Shown here: positions 32,016-43,500 of the stretch, piece after piece
Layout: every line of letters starts with the position of its first letter
Position numbering within the stretch: the stretch's first letter is position 1
From: Lolium rigidum
Lineage: Eukaryota; Streptophyta; Magnoliopsida; Poales; Poaceae
Assembly (NCBI RefSeq): GCF_022539505.1
Contig: NC_061512.1
Location: 248,450,510 to 248,514,509 of the forward strand
DNA length: 64,000 nt
Reading direction: 5' to 3'
Made by a program: the position numbers and the translations under genes
Notes under the pieces: generated by a model
What the model saw: only the letters and a program-made list of their open reading frames with translations
What the model was told of the DNA's origin: nothing
Databases searched by the model: none

Positions 32016-33279
32016 GATTGCTCTTCCTCTTCCGCCCGGTGGCCGGAGGCGGCGCGGACAGGGGAGGCGGGGTTGGATGTTGGGGTGGGGGTCCTGAGCG
32101 AGGGCCGGCGTGGTGTGGTGGGGTGGGCAGGGGCGTGCGGCGGAGCCGGCGAGGGCGAGAGAAGCGGTGGAGGGACGAGCGGTGGCGGTGGCGTGCCGGA
32201 GACGGGAGGCCGGCCGTCGGCGAGGGAGAGTCAACGAGGGATAATGGGCTGGGCCGGCGAGTGGTGGGGAACAGAGAGGAGGATATGGATGAGTTTAAGG
32301 CCTAGGCTTCTACCTAAAAAAACGTTTTGGCCCAGTGGCTTGCAGCATTGCAGGACATAAAAACATGATATGGGGATCAAATTTTGGAGGGCTCCTATTT
32401 GACGCATTAAGCGTCGGCGAGCGCCGGTACGCACGCAGCAATGCCTTGTGGGCTCCACATCTTCTTCCCCGATTCAGTCAGTCCCCCGCTGCCACCGCCG
32501 GCCAGGCCGCCCGCAGCCGCCACCCGCGGCAGGCACCGTTGACGCGTTGCCTTGCCGCCCCGCCTTCCGCCACCGCATCCCACCACCGGTCCGCCGTTGC
32601 CCCTGGCCTCCCTCTAACCCTCCCTCCCCCCAACTTCAGCCGGCTCCCTGCACCCCGCACCCAGACCCTAAGATCCTACAGCCGACGAGCTCCCCGCACA
32701 TGCACCCCACCCACCCTAAGCCCTAAGTTCTCTTCCTCACCTCCGTCGGCGACGTCGCGGCGAGCCGCATCGTCCCCGGTGAGGTCCATCCCTCGCCTCT
32801 CCAGCGATGCCGCGGCTAGCCGCATCGTCCCCGTCGGCGACAAGGTCGATTCCGGCGTGTCTTCCTGCTCTCCGGCAGTTTCTTCCCTGCTGTCTCCGGC
32901 AACCATCCGCTCCTAACAGGCCAAGGCCCAACAACTCACCCACGCGGGCGTATCGAGGTAACAGATGCAGAAGGCGTCAAATAGGAATTGCCCAAATTTT
33001 GGAAGTTTGGTTGCTCACTTCATGTCCTCCTAGTGGCTAGCATGTGCAGTCAAAGCATTTCGGGGCAGTGGGAACGTTTGAGTTGATCATTTTCCCAGAC
33101 TTAGACAATAGAGAGCAAAAATATGCCTCGTTTTTTTTGCACGTGCGGAGAAACGTGGGGGGCATAACTCATATGCCCACTTTGCGGTCAGGCCACAAAC
33201 CGTCATCATGCACGGCCATTGCACGGTGATCACCGGCATTGTCATGCAAGCCATGGTCGTCCACTATGCGACCGCTCAT
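32016..33279. other. VPS22 upstream region, GC-rich then mixed
   Basis: 32016-32300 is likely VPS22 5'UTR and promoter. 32330-32930 is C-rich with a Pro/Ser/Arg-rich open stretch on the plus strand that has no recognisable domain; near-duplicate phrases (GAGCCGCATCGTCCCC and TAGCCGCATCGTCCCC) occur at about 32762 and 32817. I do not call a gene. Confidence 0.5.
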
Positions 33280-34858
33280 TGATACGTCTCCAACGTATCT
33301 ATAATTTCTTATGTTCCATGCTAGTTTTATGACAATACCTACATGTTTTGTTCACACTTTATGATGTTTTGATACATTTTCCGGCACTAGCCTATTAACA
33401 AGATGTCGAAGCGCCGGCTCTCGTTTTCTGCTGTTTTTGGTTTCAGAAATCCTACACAGGAAATATTCTCGGAATTGGACGAAACAAAAGCCCACGGTCT
33501 TATTTTCCACAGAGCCTTCCAGAACACCGAAGAGGAGAAGGAGAGGGGCCACGAGGCGGCCACCCCATAGGGCGGCGCGGCCCCACCTCTGGGCGCGCCT
33601 CTATGTGGGGTGGGCCCCTCGGGTGCCCCCTGCGCTGCCCCTTCGCCTACTTAATCCCTCCGTCGCGAAAACCCTAGTACCGAGAGCCACGATACGGAAA
33701 AAGTTCCAGAGACGCCGCCGCCGTCAATCCCATCTCGGGGATTCAGGAGATCGCCTCCGGCACCCTGCCGGAGAGGGGAATCATCACCGGAGGGCTCTAC
33801 ATCACCATGCCCGCCTCCGGAATGATGCGTGAGTAGTTCATCCTTGGACTATGGGTCCATAGCAGTAGCTAGATGGTTGTCTTCTCCTCTTGTGCTATCA
33901 TGATTAGATCTTGTGAGCTGCCTATCATGATCAGGATCATCTATTTGTAATGCTACATGTTGTGTTTGGTGGGATCCGATGAATATTGAATACTATGTCA
34001 AGTTGATTATTGATCTATCATATATGTGCTATTTATGTTCTTGCATGCTCTCCGTTGCTAGTAGAGACTCTGGCCAAGTTGATACTTGTAACTCCAAGAG
34101 GGAGTATTTATGCTCGATAGTGGGTTCATGCCTCCATTGAAACTGGGACAGTGACAGAAAGTTCTAAGGTTGTGGATGTGCTGTTGCCACTAGGGATAAA
34201 ACATCGACGCTTTGTCTAAGGATATTTGTGTTGATTACATTACGCACCATACTTAATGCAATTGTCTGTTGTTTGCAACTTAATACTGGAGGGGTGCGGA
34301 TGCTAACCTGAAGGTGGACTTTTTAGGCATAGATGCATGCTGGATGGCGGTCTATGTTATTTGTCGTAATGCTCTGATTAAATCTCATAGTAGTCATCAT
34401 GATATGTATATGAATCTCTATTCTGTCAATTGCCCACATGTAATTTGTTCACCCATCATGTTATTTATCTTATTGGAGAGACACCACTAGTGAACTGTGG
34501 ACCCCGGTCCTTTCTTTTACATCTGAAATACAATCTACTGCAATCTCTGTTATCTGTTGTTCTTCGCAAACAAACATCATTCTCCACACCATACGTTTAA
34601 TCTTTTGTTTTCAGCAAGCCGGTGAGATTGACAACCTCACTGTTAAGTTGGGGCAAAGTATTTTGATTGTGTTGTGCAGGTTCCACGTTGGCGCCGGAAT
34701 CCCTGGTGTTGCGCCGCACTACACTCCTCCACCAACAACCTTCACGTGGCCTTCATCTCCTACTGGTTCGATAACCTTGGTTTCTTTCTGAGGGAAAACT
34801 TACTGATGTGCGCATCACACCTTCCTCTTGGGGCGGACGTGTGCATCACGCGCCATCA
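33280..34858. mobile_element. Solo LTR, 1,579 bp, with 5-bp target duplication
   Basis: It begins TGATACGTCTCCAACG and ends CATCA, TG...CA type, and is flanked on both sides by CTCAT (33275-33279 and 34859-34863). There is no second LTR and no coding domain, so it is best read as a solo LTR left by recombination. The sequence resembles a common, highly repeated LTR of cool-season cereals; I cannot name the family or superfamily with confidence. Confidence 0.8.
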
Positions 34859-34863
34859 CTCAT

Positions 34864-35896
34864 CGCCATGACCGTGCATGGCAATGCCGGTCACGCATGA
34901 TCTTTCCCTTAACGTGAACAGTACTAGGACACGATGATTGTGGGATACGTCCCTTCTCTTGAACAGGAGGACGAGATCTCCAGTGAACTAGTACAACGAC
35001 CACAGATGTGCCATTCTAGGGGTGGTTGGGCATTTGGTGGTGCGGGAGGTCAGGTCGGGGGCGGAGCATAAAGCGCGGTTGGGATAGTGGGACACGGAGA
35101 AGCGTCGTGGCTCCTCGTACATGGTGTGCAAACGCCATGGCATGATGCTGACTATGTAGGTTTGGAGTCCTTATCAATGCCTCCTTTTGCAGATACATGA
35201 ATCATGGTTGATGGGAGTAATCAGAATCCTTCTTTTGTTGATAACTGAATGATGCTTAAGTTATACTACTGCAATTAGTAGGTCAACTGAATTATGGTTG
35301 ATGGGTGTAATTGGAACCCTGCTTTTGTGCGAGTGGAGTGTTTCCCCGGTGTGCAGTCTGGTTGAACTATGATGTTAAGTACGCTTTTAATGCTTAAGCA
35401 AGAATTGTTTCTGTTGTTTGTGTCATGATGTGATCAGTTTGTATTACGATGTTAGCTGAATTGTGTTATGTTTGCGTTATGCTGTGATGTGTTATGTTGC
35501 TACCATTTGATGGTAAGCTCACCAATGTTTGAATTGGGAATGGTGCTGACAACACACTTGTTTCTCTGCTGAGTTAAAACCGGAAACACCATTCATCCAA
35601 TCAACATGGGCTCTGTATATCTCTCTATACAATATGGGAAACTAAATAAGTCAACAACTAGGATTTTGGGTTGTTTCCCCAAGGCCAAGCCTCAGGGATA
35701 GACGTCCGAGGACCCAAAATGTGATGTTGGCTACCAATCGCACCCATAGTGAATTTGATATTTCTATTGATGTTGTTGGACCTGTTGCGAGTGTGACAAA
35801 TGCTTTGCAATTAAGTATGCCCTAATGTTAGTGACAGGTGGCAGTACTACGTGCCGTTGATGCGAAAAGGACCGTCGGAATCCGAAGACAAGCGCC
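34864..35896. other. Intergenic region, no gene seen
   Basis: No coding signal. A pair of ~43-bp related segments lies at 35200 and 35288 (both with ATGGTTGATGGG). This DNA lay upstream of the aldolase gene before the Mutator-like element inserted. Confidence 0.5.
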
Positions 35897-36673
35897 TCCC
35901 CGGCGGGCGATTTTGACAAAAATAACCCATTTGTGAAAGAAAAGCACAGACTGACCCTCTGGCCAAACTATTTCACTCATCTAACCCGACGGGCGATTTT
36001 GACAAAAATAACCCATTTGCGAAATAAAAGCATAGACTGTGACCCTCTGGCCAAACTATTTCACTCATCTAACCCTTTTGGGTGGCGTCCCTCCCATCGG
36101 CGCCACACCTCACTATGTGGCGCCTGTTCGAGCGGCGCCATTCGCCATCCGACAAGGCGCGGTCGACGCTGATGTGTGCTCGACTCTGACGTGGCAGGAT
36201 GTGTGGCGCCGCTCCCATCGGCGCCACACATTGAAAGTGTGGTGCCGATGGCAAGGGCGCCACACATCCACTTATGTGGCCGCGCGAGCCCGCCCCAGCC
36301 CGACCCAGCCATTCTCCTCTCTCTATTTCTTCTTCCCTCAAGAAAGGCGGCCGACTCTCTCTCCCCCCTCAAATCCCTACTTAAATCTCTTGGATTTCGT
36401 CAGATCTGCCCGTGGAGATCGTTCCCAACCCGTTCCTTGAGGTAATCTCCTCCGTTCCCCTTCTTTTCACCCATTGATTTTGTGTATTTGGTTGAATCTA
36501 CATGTGAAACCCTAGATGTGGATTTGGTTTATGTGAGGGTGGATGTGGATTTGGTTGGATGTTATGGTTGTTAAAGTAGGAGAAATGGTAGTGTTCTAGG
36601 TTGTATGGGTAGATTATGTTGATTATGGTAACTAATGAAGACATGTATGTATGTGTTGTTCACATTATGCTAG

Positions 36674-37284
36674 GGGGGTGGAAAGAATTGTTCATGTTCA
36701 TCATGTGGACAAGGATGCTTTCTTGAAGGGAAACCTAGAGCCGGAACCGGAAGAGGTTGACTTGGTGTTTGACCTTAGCCCTAAAGACATGTGAATGCAC
36801 ATGTAGGAGTCCATCTTTGCTTCATTTGGCTTGCTCCCACTTGCTCACAGTGACACACACTAGACGTGTGGACTACAATAACCCGCTCACTGTTCGGGAG
36901 TCCGAGTTCTCCATCGAAGCCACAAAGAGGACATGGGCTCCAAGGTTTTCTCCCTACTTGGACCAATCACAATGGCCGGAGTATCATGGAGTGCAAGTTT
37001 GGCCAGATCCGGAATGGAAGGTTGTGAAACGTGGAAGAAGAAAGACAAAGAGGTATCACGGAGATATGGATAGATGGGGTCATTCGGGAAACAAGTTATT
37101 CCAAGAGGCTCGCGAGCCAACTAATTGTGGATCATGCAATAGTAAGGGGCACAATAGAAGAAAATGTACAAACGGAAAGAAGTCAAAGGGCAATGATGCT
37201 AGCACAAGCCAACAAGCTTCAAATCAACCGCCAAGCCAACAACGTCCAAGCCAACAAACTCGAAGCCATGAAACTCCAAGCTAA
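36674..37284 (+). pseudogene. Mutator transposase (mudrA-like) remnant
   Basis: A short N-terminal-like stretch (RIVHVHHVDKDAFLKGNLEP) runs into a C-terminal part: a SWIM-like CSHLLTV, then YNNPLTVRESEF, and the zinc knuckle CGSCNSKGHNRRKC, ending in Ser/Gln-rich repeats with a stop at 37282-37284. The DDE catalytic domain that should lie between is missing, so the product could not cut DNA. AAGCCAACAA-type repeats continue to about 37430. Confidence 0.75.
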
Positions 37285-37607
37285 CAAGCTGCTTCACAAC
37301 AAGGTCCAAGCCAACAAGCTCCAAGCCAACAAGCCCTAAGGCGACAAGCTCTTAGCCAACAAACTCCAAGCCAACAAACCCCAAGGCAACAAGCCCCAAG
37401 ACATCAATCACAATGACGACAAGCTCCAAGGCAACCTAGGATTCATGTAGGGCTTAGTAGAGGTCTCCATGGTGGACGTCGGGGTGCTAGTATGCTAGGA
37501 TACCTAGCAGGGCCTTATCCGTATGTGTCTCCAATATATTAATTACATTGTACTTTCTATTTTCCTATTCCGTGACTAACTTTGGTTTTTCAATTTTGTT
37601 TTCAGGT

Positions 37608-38111
37608 ATGGCAACTCAACCCACCAAGGGGAAGGGGGCATGTGAGGGCAATGAGAAGGAGGAGTCCGTTTGGGAGGAGGCTGTGAGGACGGTGCGGAAG
37701 AGGGAGAAGGAAGAAGTTGCGAGGAAGGAGAAGGAGAAGCACGAGAAGAAGATGGCCGAGCGTGCCCGTATGCAAAGGGAGTATGAGGAATACCTATGGC
37801 GCGAGAAGAAGAGGAATGAGAAGCTCCAGGCCGAACGGGACCGTCTATGGAGGGAAAAATTCCAGAGGCATTGGCAACTTGCTCAAATAGCGAGGGAGAG
37901 GGCCAATAGGATGCACCTAGAGGAGGTGGCTAAGGAGGCTGAGCACATAAAGGAGGAAATAGCTCAAGCGGAAGCTTCAAAGACGGAGGAGCGCCACCAT
38001 TTCTTCGACTCGGTGGTTCAATTGGCTCGTGACATAAGGGAGAAGGAAGAACTGGCTAAACAATCTAAGAAGAAGAAGGCGAAGGGGGAGGGAGCCTTTG
38101 CCACGCAGTGA
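37608..38111 (+). CDS. Charged coiled-coil protein inside the Mutator-like element
   Basis: 167 codons starting MATQPTKGKG, directly after an acceptor-like TTTTCAGGT, and ending KKKKAKGEGAFATQ. It is almost entirely Glu/Lys/Arg-rich helix (VRKREKEEVARKEKEKHEKK and onward), a long single coiled coil with no catalytic motif. A donor-like GTATGTG at 37520 suggests it may be an exon spliced to the transposase remnant. The frame is uninterrupted, unlike the transposase. It could be an element accessory gene or a captured host gene. Confidence 0.6.
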   Translation: MATQPTKGKGACEGNEKEESVWEEAVRTVRKREKEEVARKEKEKHEKKMAERARMQREYEEYLWREKKRNEKLQAERDRLWREKFQRHWQLAQIARERANRMHLEEVAKEAEHIKEEIAQAEASKTEERHHFFDSVVQLARDIREKEELAKQSKKKKAKGEGAFATQ

Positions 38112-38443
38112 TGTCCGTTTGGCTATGTTCTTGTTGTCGAACCTTTATGTTGTTGAACCTTGATATTGTGTGAACCTTGATCTTCTTGAACCTTCATGTT
38201 GTCGAATCTTATTGTAATTCTAACCTTGATGTGTCGAACCTTATGTGTTATCTGAACAATTATGTTATTTTATACCTGTTGTGTGCAATGTTGTATTGAA
38301 AACTGTTGAATTAAGGTAGGAATTTTCATGGTTTAGCAGAATTCAACGTGTGGCGCCCTTGCCATGGACGCCACACTTCACGGTGGGCGCCACACATGTC
38401 AATTTATATGTCGAAAACATCCAGGGGCTCCGGACGCTTAGTC

Positions 38444-38523
38444 CTTAGCCGTTTTGGCGATCCTGTTTGTGTGGCGCCCTTGACGTCGTCGCCACACAAA
38501 CATGGTCGCCAAAACGGCTAAGT
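38444..38523. repeat. 34-bp inverted repeat with 12-nt loop
   Basis: 38444-38477 (CTTAGCCGTTTTGGCGATCC...) pairs with 38490-38523 (...GGTCGCCAAAACGGCTAAG) with three mismatches. It lies inside the right arm of the Mutator-like element. Confidence 0.85.
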
Positions 38524-38970
38524 CCCTGGAGAATTGTCTTACAGTATGTTTTAGGCAAACATTAATGCATGTGTGGCGCCGATGGGAGCGGCGCCACACA
38601 TCCTGCCACGTTAGAGTCGAGCACACATCAGCATCGACCGCACCACGTCGGATGGGCGAGTGACGCCGTTCGCACGGACGCCACACAATGAGGTGTGGCG
38701 TCGATGGGAGAGGCGGCACACAAAAAGGTTAGATGGGTGAAATAGTTTCAGCCAAGCTTTTGCAAAAGGATTATTTTTGTCAAAATCGCCTCCCGGCGCG
38801 GTCCAGCGTATCAAAGTCAATCCGAGCCAGATCCACGCGGCACGTGAGAAGTGACACCACACTCTGTCAGTCGTACAGCCCCACTCCCCGGCCGCCGCCA
38901 CCGGTCTCGTCCGTCGCAGATCCCATAACAATCAGCAAGCCGCCGCCGGCCCGCCACCGCTGAGGTCCAC

Positions 38971-39981
38971 ATGGCGACCTCAACCGCCGCCGCCACGTCC
39001 CTCTCCTACCACCCCCTGGCGCCGAAGCCCAAACCCAGAAGAACTCCACCCCGTCTCTCCCTCCTCCCCCGCAAGCCCTGCCGCGCCGCCAGCGCCATCT
39101 CCGCCTCCGCCGCGGCGGCCTCCGACTTCCTCGCCCCGGTCCCCTCCCTCAAGTCCCGCCTGGCCGCCGGAGACACCCTCTACGGCCTCTTCCTGCTCTC
39201 CTTCTCCCCCACCCTCGCCGAGATCGCGGGGCTCGCCGGCTACGACTACGTGGTCGTCGACATGGAGCACGGCCCGGGCGGCATCCCCGAGGCGCTCGCC
39301 TGCCTCCGCGCCCTCGACGCCGCCCGCACCCCCGCCGTGCTCCGCCTCCCGGAGGCCTGCCCCGTCTGGGCCAAGAAGGCGCTCGACCTGGGCCCCGCCG
39401 GCCTCATGCTCCCCGCCGTCGAGTCCCCCTCCGCCGCCGCCGAGGCCGTCTCCTACTGCCGCTACCCGCCCCGCGGCGTCCGCGGCGCCGCCTACCCCAT
39501 CGTCCGCGCGTCCGCGTACGGCCTCGACGACTCCTACGTCTCCCGCTGCGAGGACGACACGCTCATCATCTGCCAGGTCGAGACCGCCGCCGGCGTCGCG
39601 GAGGTCGAGGCCATCGCCGCTGTTGAAGGAGTCGACGTCGTCCAGATGGGCCCGCTCGACCTGTCGGCGAGCATGGGGTACCTGTGGGACCCCGGGAAAA
39701 GGAAGGTGCGTGCGACCCTGAGGGAGGCCGAGAAGAAGGTGCTGGAGGCCAGGAAGAAGAAGGATACCAATGCGGCTTTCCTGGGTGGGTTTGCGATGCC
39801 CAACGACCCACCGGAGCAGCTCAAGCTGAGGGGGTACAATATGGTGGCCGGAGCGGTGGACATTGGGTTGTTCCGGAAGGCGGCATTGGAGAATGTCAAG
39901 CGGTTCAGGGAGGCGTCGATGGAGATCGGTGAAGAGGACGACGAGGAGGACGAGAAGGAAGATGGATACTGGAGTGAGTGA
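38971..39981 (+). CDS. HpcH/HpaI aldolase-family protein, plastid-targeted
   Basis: A single exon of 336 codons. The first ~50 residues (MATSTAAATSLSYHP, Ala/Pro/Arg-rich) look like a chloroplast transit peptide. The catalytic domain follows, residues about 58-315: VVVDMEHGP (His100 as the likely base), VLRLPE (Arg125), QVET (Glu204) and GPLDLSASMG (Asp230), the metal-ligand positions of class II HpcH/HpaI pyruvate aldolases. The C-terminus is acidic (EEDDEEDEKEDG). The family cleaves or forms 2-keto-3-deoxy acids; the plant substrate is unknown to me. The start codon is 180 bp from the end of a Mutator-like element, which may have displaced promoter sequence. Confidence 0.93.
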   Translation: MATSTAAATSLSYHPLAPKPKPRRTPPRLSLLPRKPCRAASAISASAAAASDFLAPVPSLKSRLAAGDTLYGLFLLSFSPTLAEIAGLAGYDYVVVDMEHGPGGIPEALACLRALDAARTPAVLRLPEACPVWAKKALDLGPAGLMLPAVESPSAAAEAVSYCRYPPRGVRGAAYPIVRASAYGLDDSYVSRCEDDTLIICQVETAAGVAEVEAIAAVEGVDVVQMGPLDLSASMGYLWDPGKRKVRATLREAEKKVLEARKKKDTNAAFLGGFAMPNDPPEQLKLRGYNMVAGAVDIGLFRKAALENVKRFREASMEIGEEDDEEDEKEDGYWSE

Positions 39982-40159
39982 GCGAGCCACTGAGTTTAGC
40001 TCCGCGGGGAACTGGTGATGGCTTCTTTTGTTTCTGTTCTGAACTGAAACTTCAGGGGCTCCATTTCGTGTACTCTTGTTTAGTTGATTTGGTTTTCATG
40101 AAGCAAATCTGTTTGGGCACCTTTGTGTTCCCATTTGTAGGTGGTAACTGGTGAGCACC

Positions 40160-40165
40160 AATAAA
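40160..40165 (+). terminator. Polyadenylation signal of the aldolase-family gene
   Basis: AATAAA lies 179 bases after the stop codon in AT-rich sequence. Confidence 0.55.
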
Positions 40166-40553
40166 GAGTTGGATTTTACTGAAATGCTGCTGCATCCTTT
40201 TCTTTCATTTTATTTTGCACATTCAGAAAGATAGAAATTTGTATGAGCCAAACACAAGAAATTACTCATGGTAAGAGAAAAGCAATGGTAAGTTTTACTA
40301 AAGGATTGTTGATGACTTGTCTTTGTGGGGTCAGCGCAAGCTATATAGCCAGAGTCCAGATTGTCTATCTCAGCACTTGCTCAACCTCAACCACTGGTTC
40401 AGATATGCTGGCACATCCCATCCAGAACCATTTAGGTCCTTTGGACACTTCCACATCCAAAAATATCTCCTTCCAGTAACAGGATGCAGCCTTAGCAGTT
40501 AGGGGCTGAGCTCTCTCCTGGTTCTCTCCCAAGTTTTTGTTCTTCTTTATCTC

Positions 40554-43500
40554 ATGACCACGATGATTGCGGCTAGCTCCATAGTGAAAACCAACCTTCC
40601 TTGCTCGTCAAGGATATCCTCCTGCTCAGACTTCACATCTGGTCATTCTTGGCGCCCATTAGAGGCTGCAAAGCATTACCGGGCGCATGGCGTGCGCTCC
40701 CTGCGGATAACATGTGCTGCCACTAAGACTGCGAAATCCCCAGGTACTCGATGTGTTTGCTTCCTTTTATTTGATATGGACCTGTTAATTATTCTGTTGT
40801 GCATGATATTATCTTGCCATGTTCCCTTTTATTATTGCAGCTGAAGAAGAATGGAAGATCAAGCGACAACTCCTATTAGAGAAGCGGGTAATAACCATCA
40901 TTCTGACTGTTAACTATTCTTCCGTTAAACATATATGTAGTTGGCTACAAAATTCTTAGCTTACTTTTTATGAAGGGGGTTGAAGTAACACATTTATTTA
41001 TGAGTAGAAAAATTATAGATTTTGTGTGAAATAGGCCCTGTATTGGCATTTGTGGGGAATGATCTATCTATTCTTGTTGATTCATAAGTTAATTGGCTTA
41101 ATTTACTGTTGACTCAAGGTGACCCTTCTATGCTTAGCAGCCGTCATTTACATCAGAGGTGTTTCTGTTGCTTGATTTTGCAGGTACGTAGTGTTGATGT
41201 GAAGGAAGCACTGCGCCTTCAAAAGGAAAATGGCTTTGTAATTCTTGATGTCAGACCAGAAGCAGAGTTTAAACAGGTATCTTGCAGTTGTTGACTTGCT
41301 GTTTCAGGTTCTTGGGCTTATAGCGAACACTTTAACATTACCACTATCTTTTGTACAATTCATGAGTCAGAAACACTAACTGGAGCAAATTTTGTATGTG
41401 TCCGTGATCATGCACTGAATCATCAATACGATTTTGAATGCAATTCTACAATAACCGAACATGAGAATACGTTGTAATATATATGAAAAAAACAATCAGC
41501 TTGGGAATACCTGAAAGGATAGCAGTGATATAATCCTTTCTGATGATGTCTAAGAAATTAGCAAACCTTGTTTTGATATACTGTGCGGTGCTTAATATAA
41601 TGGAATGTTATATTTCAGTCTGGGTACTGGCACCATAGTTATGGATTTTATTTCTATGCAGGCTCACCCACCTGGTGCCGTTAATGTACAAATATACAGA
41701 TTAATAAAGGAGTGGACAGCATGGGATATTGCAAGGCGGGCAGCATTTGCATTCTTTGGCATATTTGCCGGAACAGAAGAGAATCCCGAGTTCATAAAAA
41801 GTAGGGTAGCAAGTTATGCACTTCTGTTTGATGCTTCCTCACCATTTATATGTAATATCAATCACATGCAGAGGCCACCTTTGTGTAGGTGTTGAAGAAA
41901 AACTTGGTAAAGATGCAAAGATAATTGTAGCATGTTCAGCAGGAGGAACAATGAAGCCAACACTGAATCTACCTGATGGGAAGCAATCAAGGTATATTAT
42001 GTTGCCCAAGCATTATTTACCGCTAAACTTGATTCCTTTCCACGGATTGTCAGTCTTTTCCTTATTGTCATGAAGGTTCTGTACTCCTTATACTGTTTAT
42101 TAATGTGTTTTGGCTTAAATAAAATTTGATGCATCTATCCTGAAATGGATGTTTTCTTTTTTTACTGTGTGTTTGTTTCAGCTATTTTCTTACTGTCGAC
42201 ACTGTAGATCTGATACGTTCTAGTGTTACCGTGTGGTTGTCAACTGGTCATGATTGATTTTCAACATTCACATATTATCCTGTCAACAACCATAGATGAT
42301 TCTTTGAGATACTAAGGTACATGATATTTACAACAATAACTGGTCCAATTACTCGAGCAATAAAATTAGCCAACATGAAAAAAATGCTATCTGTGGATGG
42401 GCTCTGGGCCCAGTGGTGGGAGCCCAGTGGCATCTTTGAGCTGATCCTAGTTCAAGTCCGAATTGGAATTCAGTGTCTCACATCTGCTGGTGTTCTGTAT
42501 ACTGTTTAGCTACAGTGTCCTATAGTGTTCTGTAGAAAATGTTATACATGGATGGATGTTAACAACATTGTCTCTACCTCTTTTTCTGCAAAATTCCAAA
42601 ATCTTTTGAGTATGTATAATTTAGCATACATGTTCTATAATGCGCATCCCCATGGGTAACCACGTATGTAGGGGTATAATCGGACTTTTCACAGCATAAG
42701 CAATAAGGAAGCCAAAATAAAAAAAATTGCAAGGTTGCAGGGTATGATTGATTAATTAATCTTTCCAAATCTAATCCTGGTTCGTTGGAACCATGTAAGC
42801 CCATACCCAGAACTCCGATTAAGAAAAAGATGGGACCGTGCATGTGCTTACGTTGAGCATATGCAATCATCCGAAAGACCAGACACAGTTTCAGAGTTTC
42901 CAGTCCATACCATACTGCACATCCACATGAAGCAAAGTTGAAGAGGTTAGTATTTGTAGAGTGCTCTCAGTGCTAGTTTAGGCCTTCTTCCCTCATTTCT
43001 GGATTTCTGTTATTCCATGATGAGTTAGGCCATTGAGATTTAGATATTTCAGGTTAAACCATAGTTGAGAACCATCAGTGTTGATCTCTTGCTTCTGCAA
43101 AACTATGAACTTGAACTTTTTAATAATCCATGCAAAATCATGATGACACTTGGAGAATTGCCATGCAGCTTTCATTGAGCATAGCTTCCAATCCGTGCCA
43201 TACTGCACATTAGTAGTTAATCTCAGCTAGTAGTTATGCTCTTCTTCGCCTTCTGGGTTGCTCTTGTTTCATGATGTGTTACAGAATTTTCAGGTAGGTA
43301 AATCAAAGTGGAAAACCAGCAGTGTTAATTCCATCTGCAAAGCTGTGAACTTAATAATTCATGCAAAATCATGGTGGCAGTTGGAGAATCGCCATGCAGC
43401 TTTCATTCATGTAGTTTGAATAGATGTCCTCGGATCATTTTCTTGTTCTGTAATTTCAACTTTAAGAAGAAACGTCTGAACTATCCACAAGAACTATCCA

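Larger units (their letters stand above)
35906..38790. mobile_element. Mutator-like element with long terminal inverted repeats, internally deleted
   Basis: The left end (35906, and a repeat of its first ~80 bp at 35992) begins GGCGATTTTGACAAAAATAA; the right end is its reverse complement, ending at 38790. Inverted repeats extend over about 220-240 bp (35992-36231 against 38569-38790) and contain several GGCGCCACAC palindromes. Flanks are TCCCCGGCG (35897-35905) and TCCCGGCG (38791-38798), a 9-bp target duplication with one indel. Inside are transposase remnants with a SWIM/CCHC end, plus a second ORF. The right end lies 180 bp before the aldolase start codon. Confidence 0.88.

Noticed and set aside
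32335..32916. 193-codon plus-strand Pro/Ser/Arg-rich frame
   Set aside because: C-rich upstream DNA with no domain, no splice-supported extension and repeated phrases; not enough for a gene call.
38980..39990. 336-codon open frame antisense to the aldolase-family gene
   Set aside because: It mirrors a GC-rich real gene; the plus strand has transit peptide, catalytic motifs and a polyadenylation signal, while the antisense product is low-complexity Gly/Arg/Glu.
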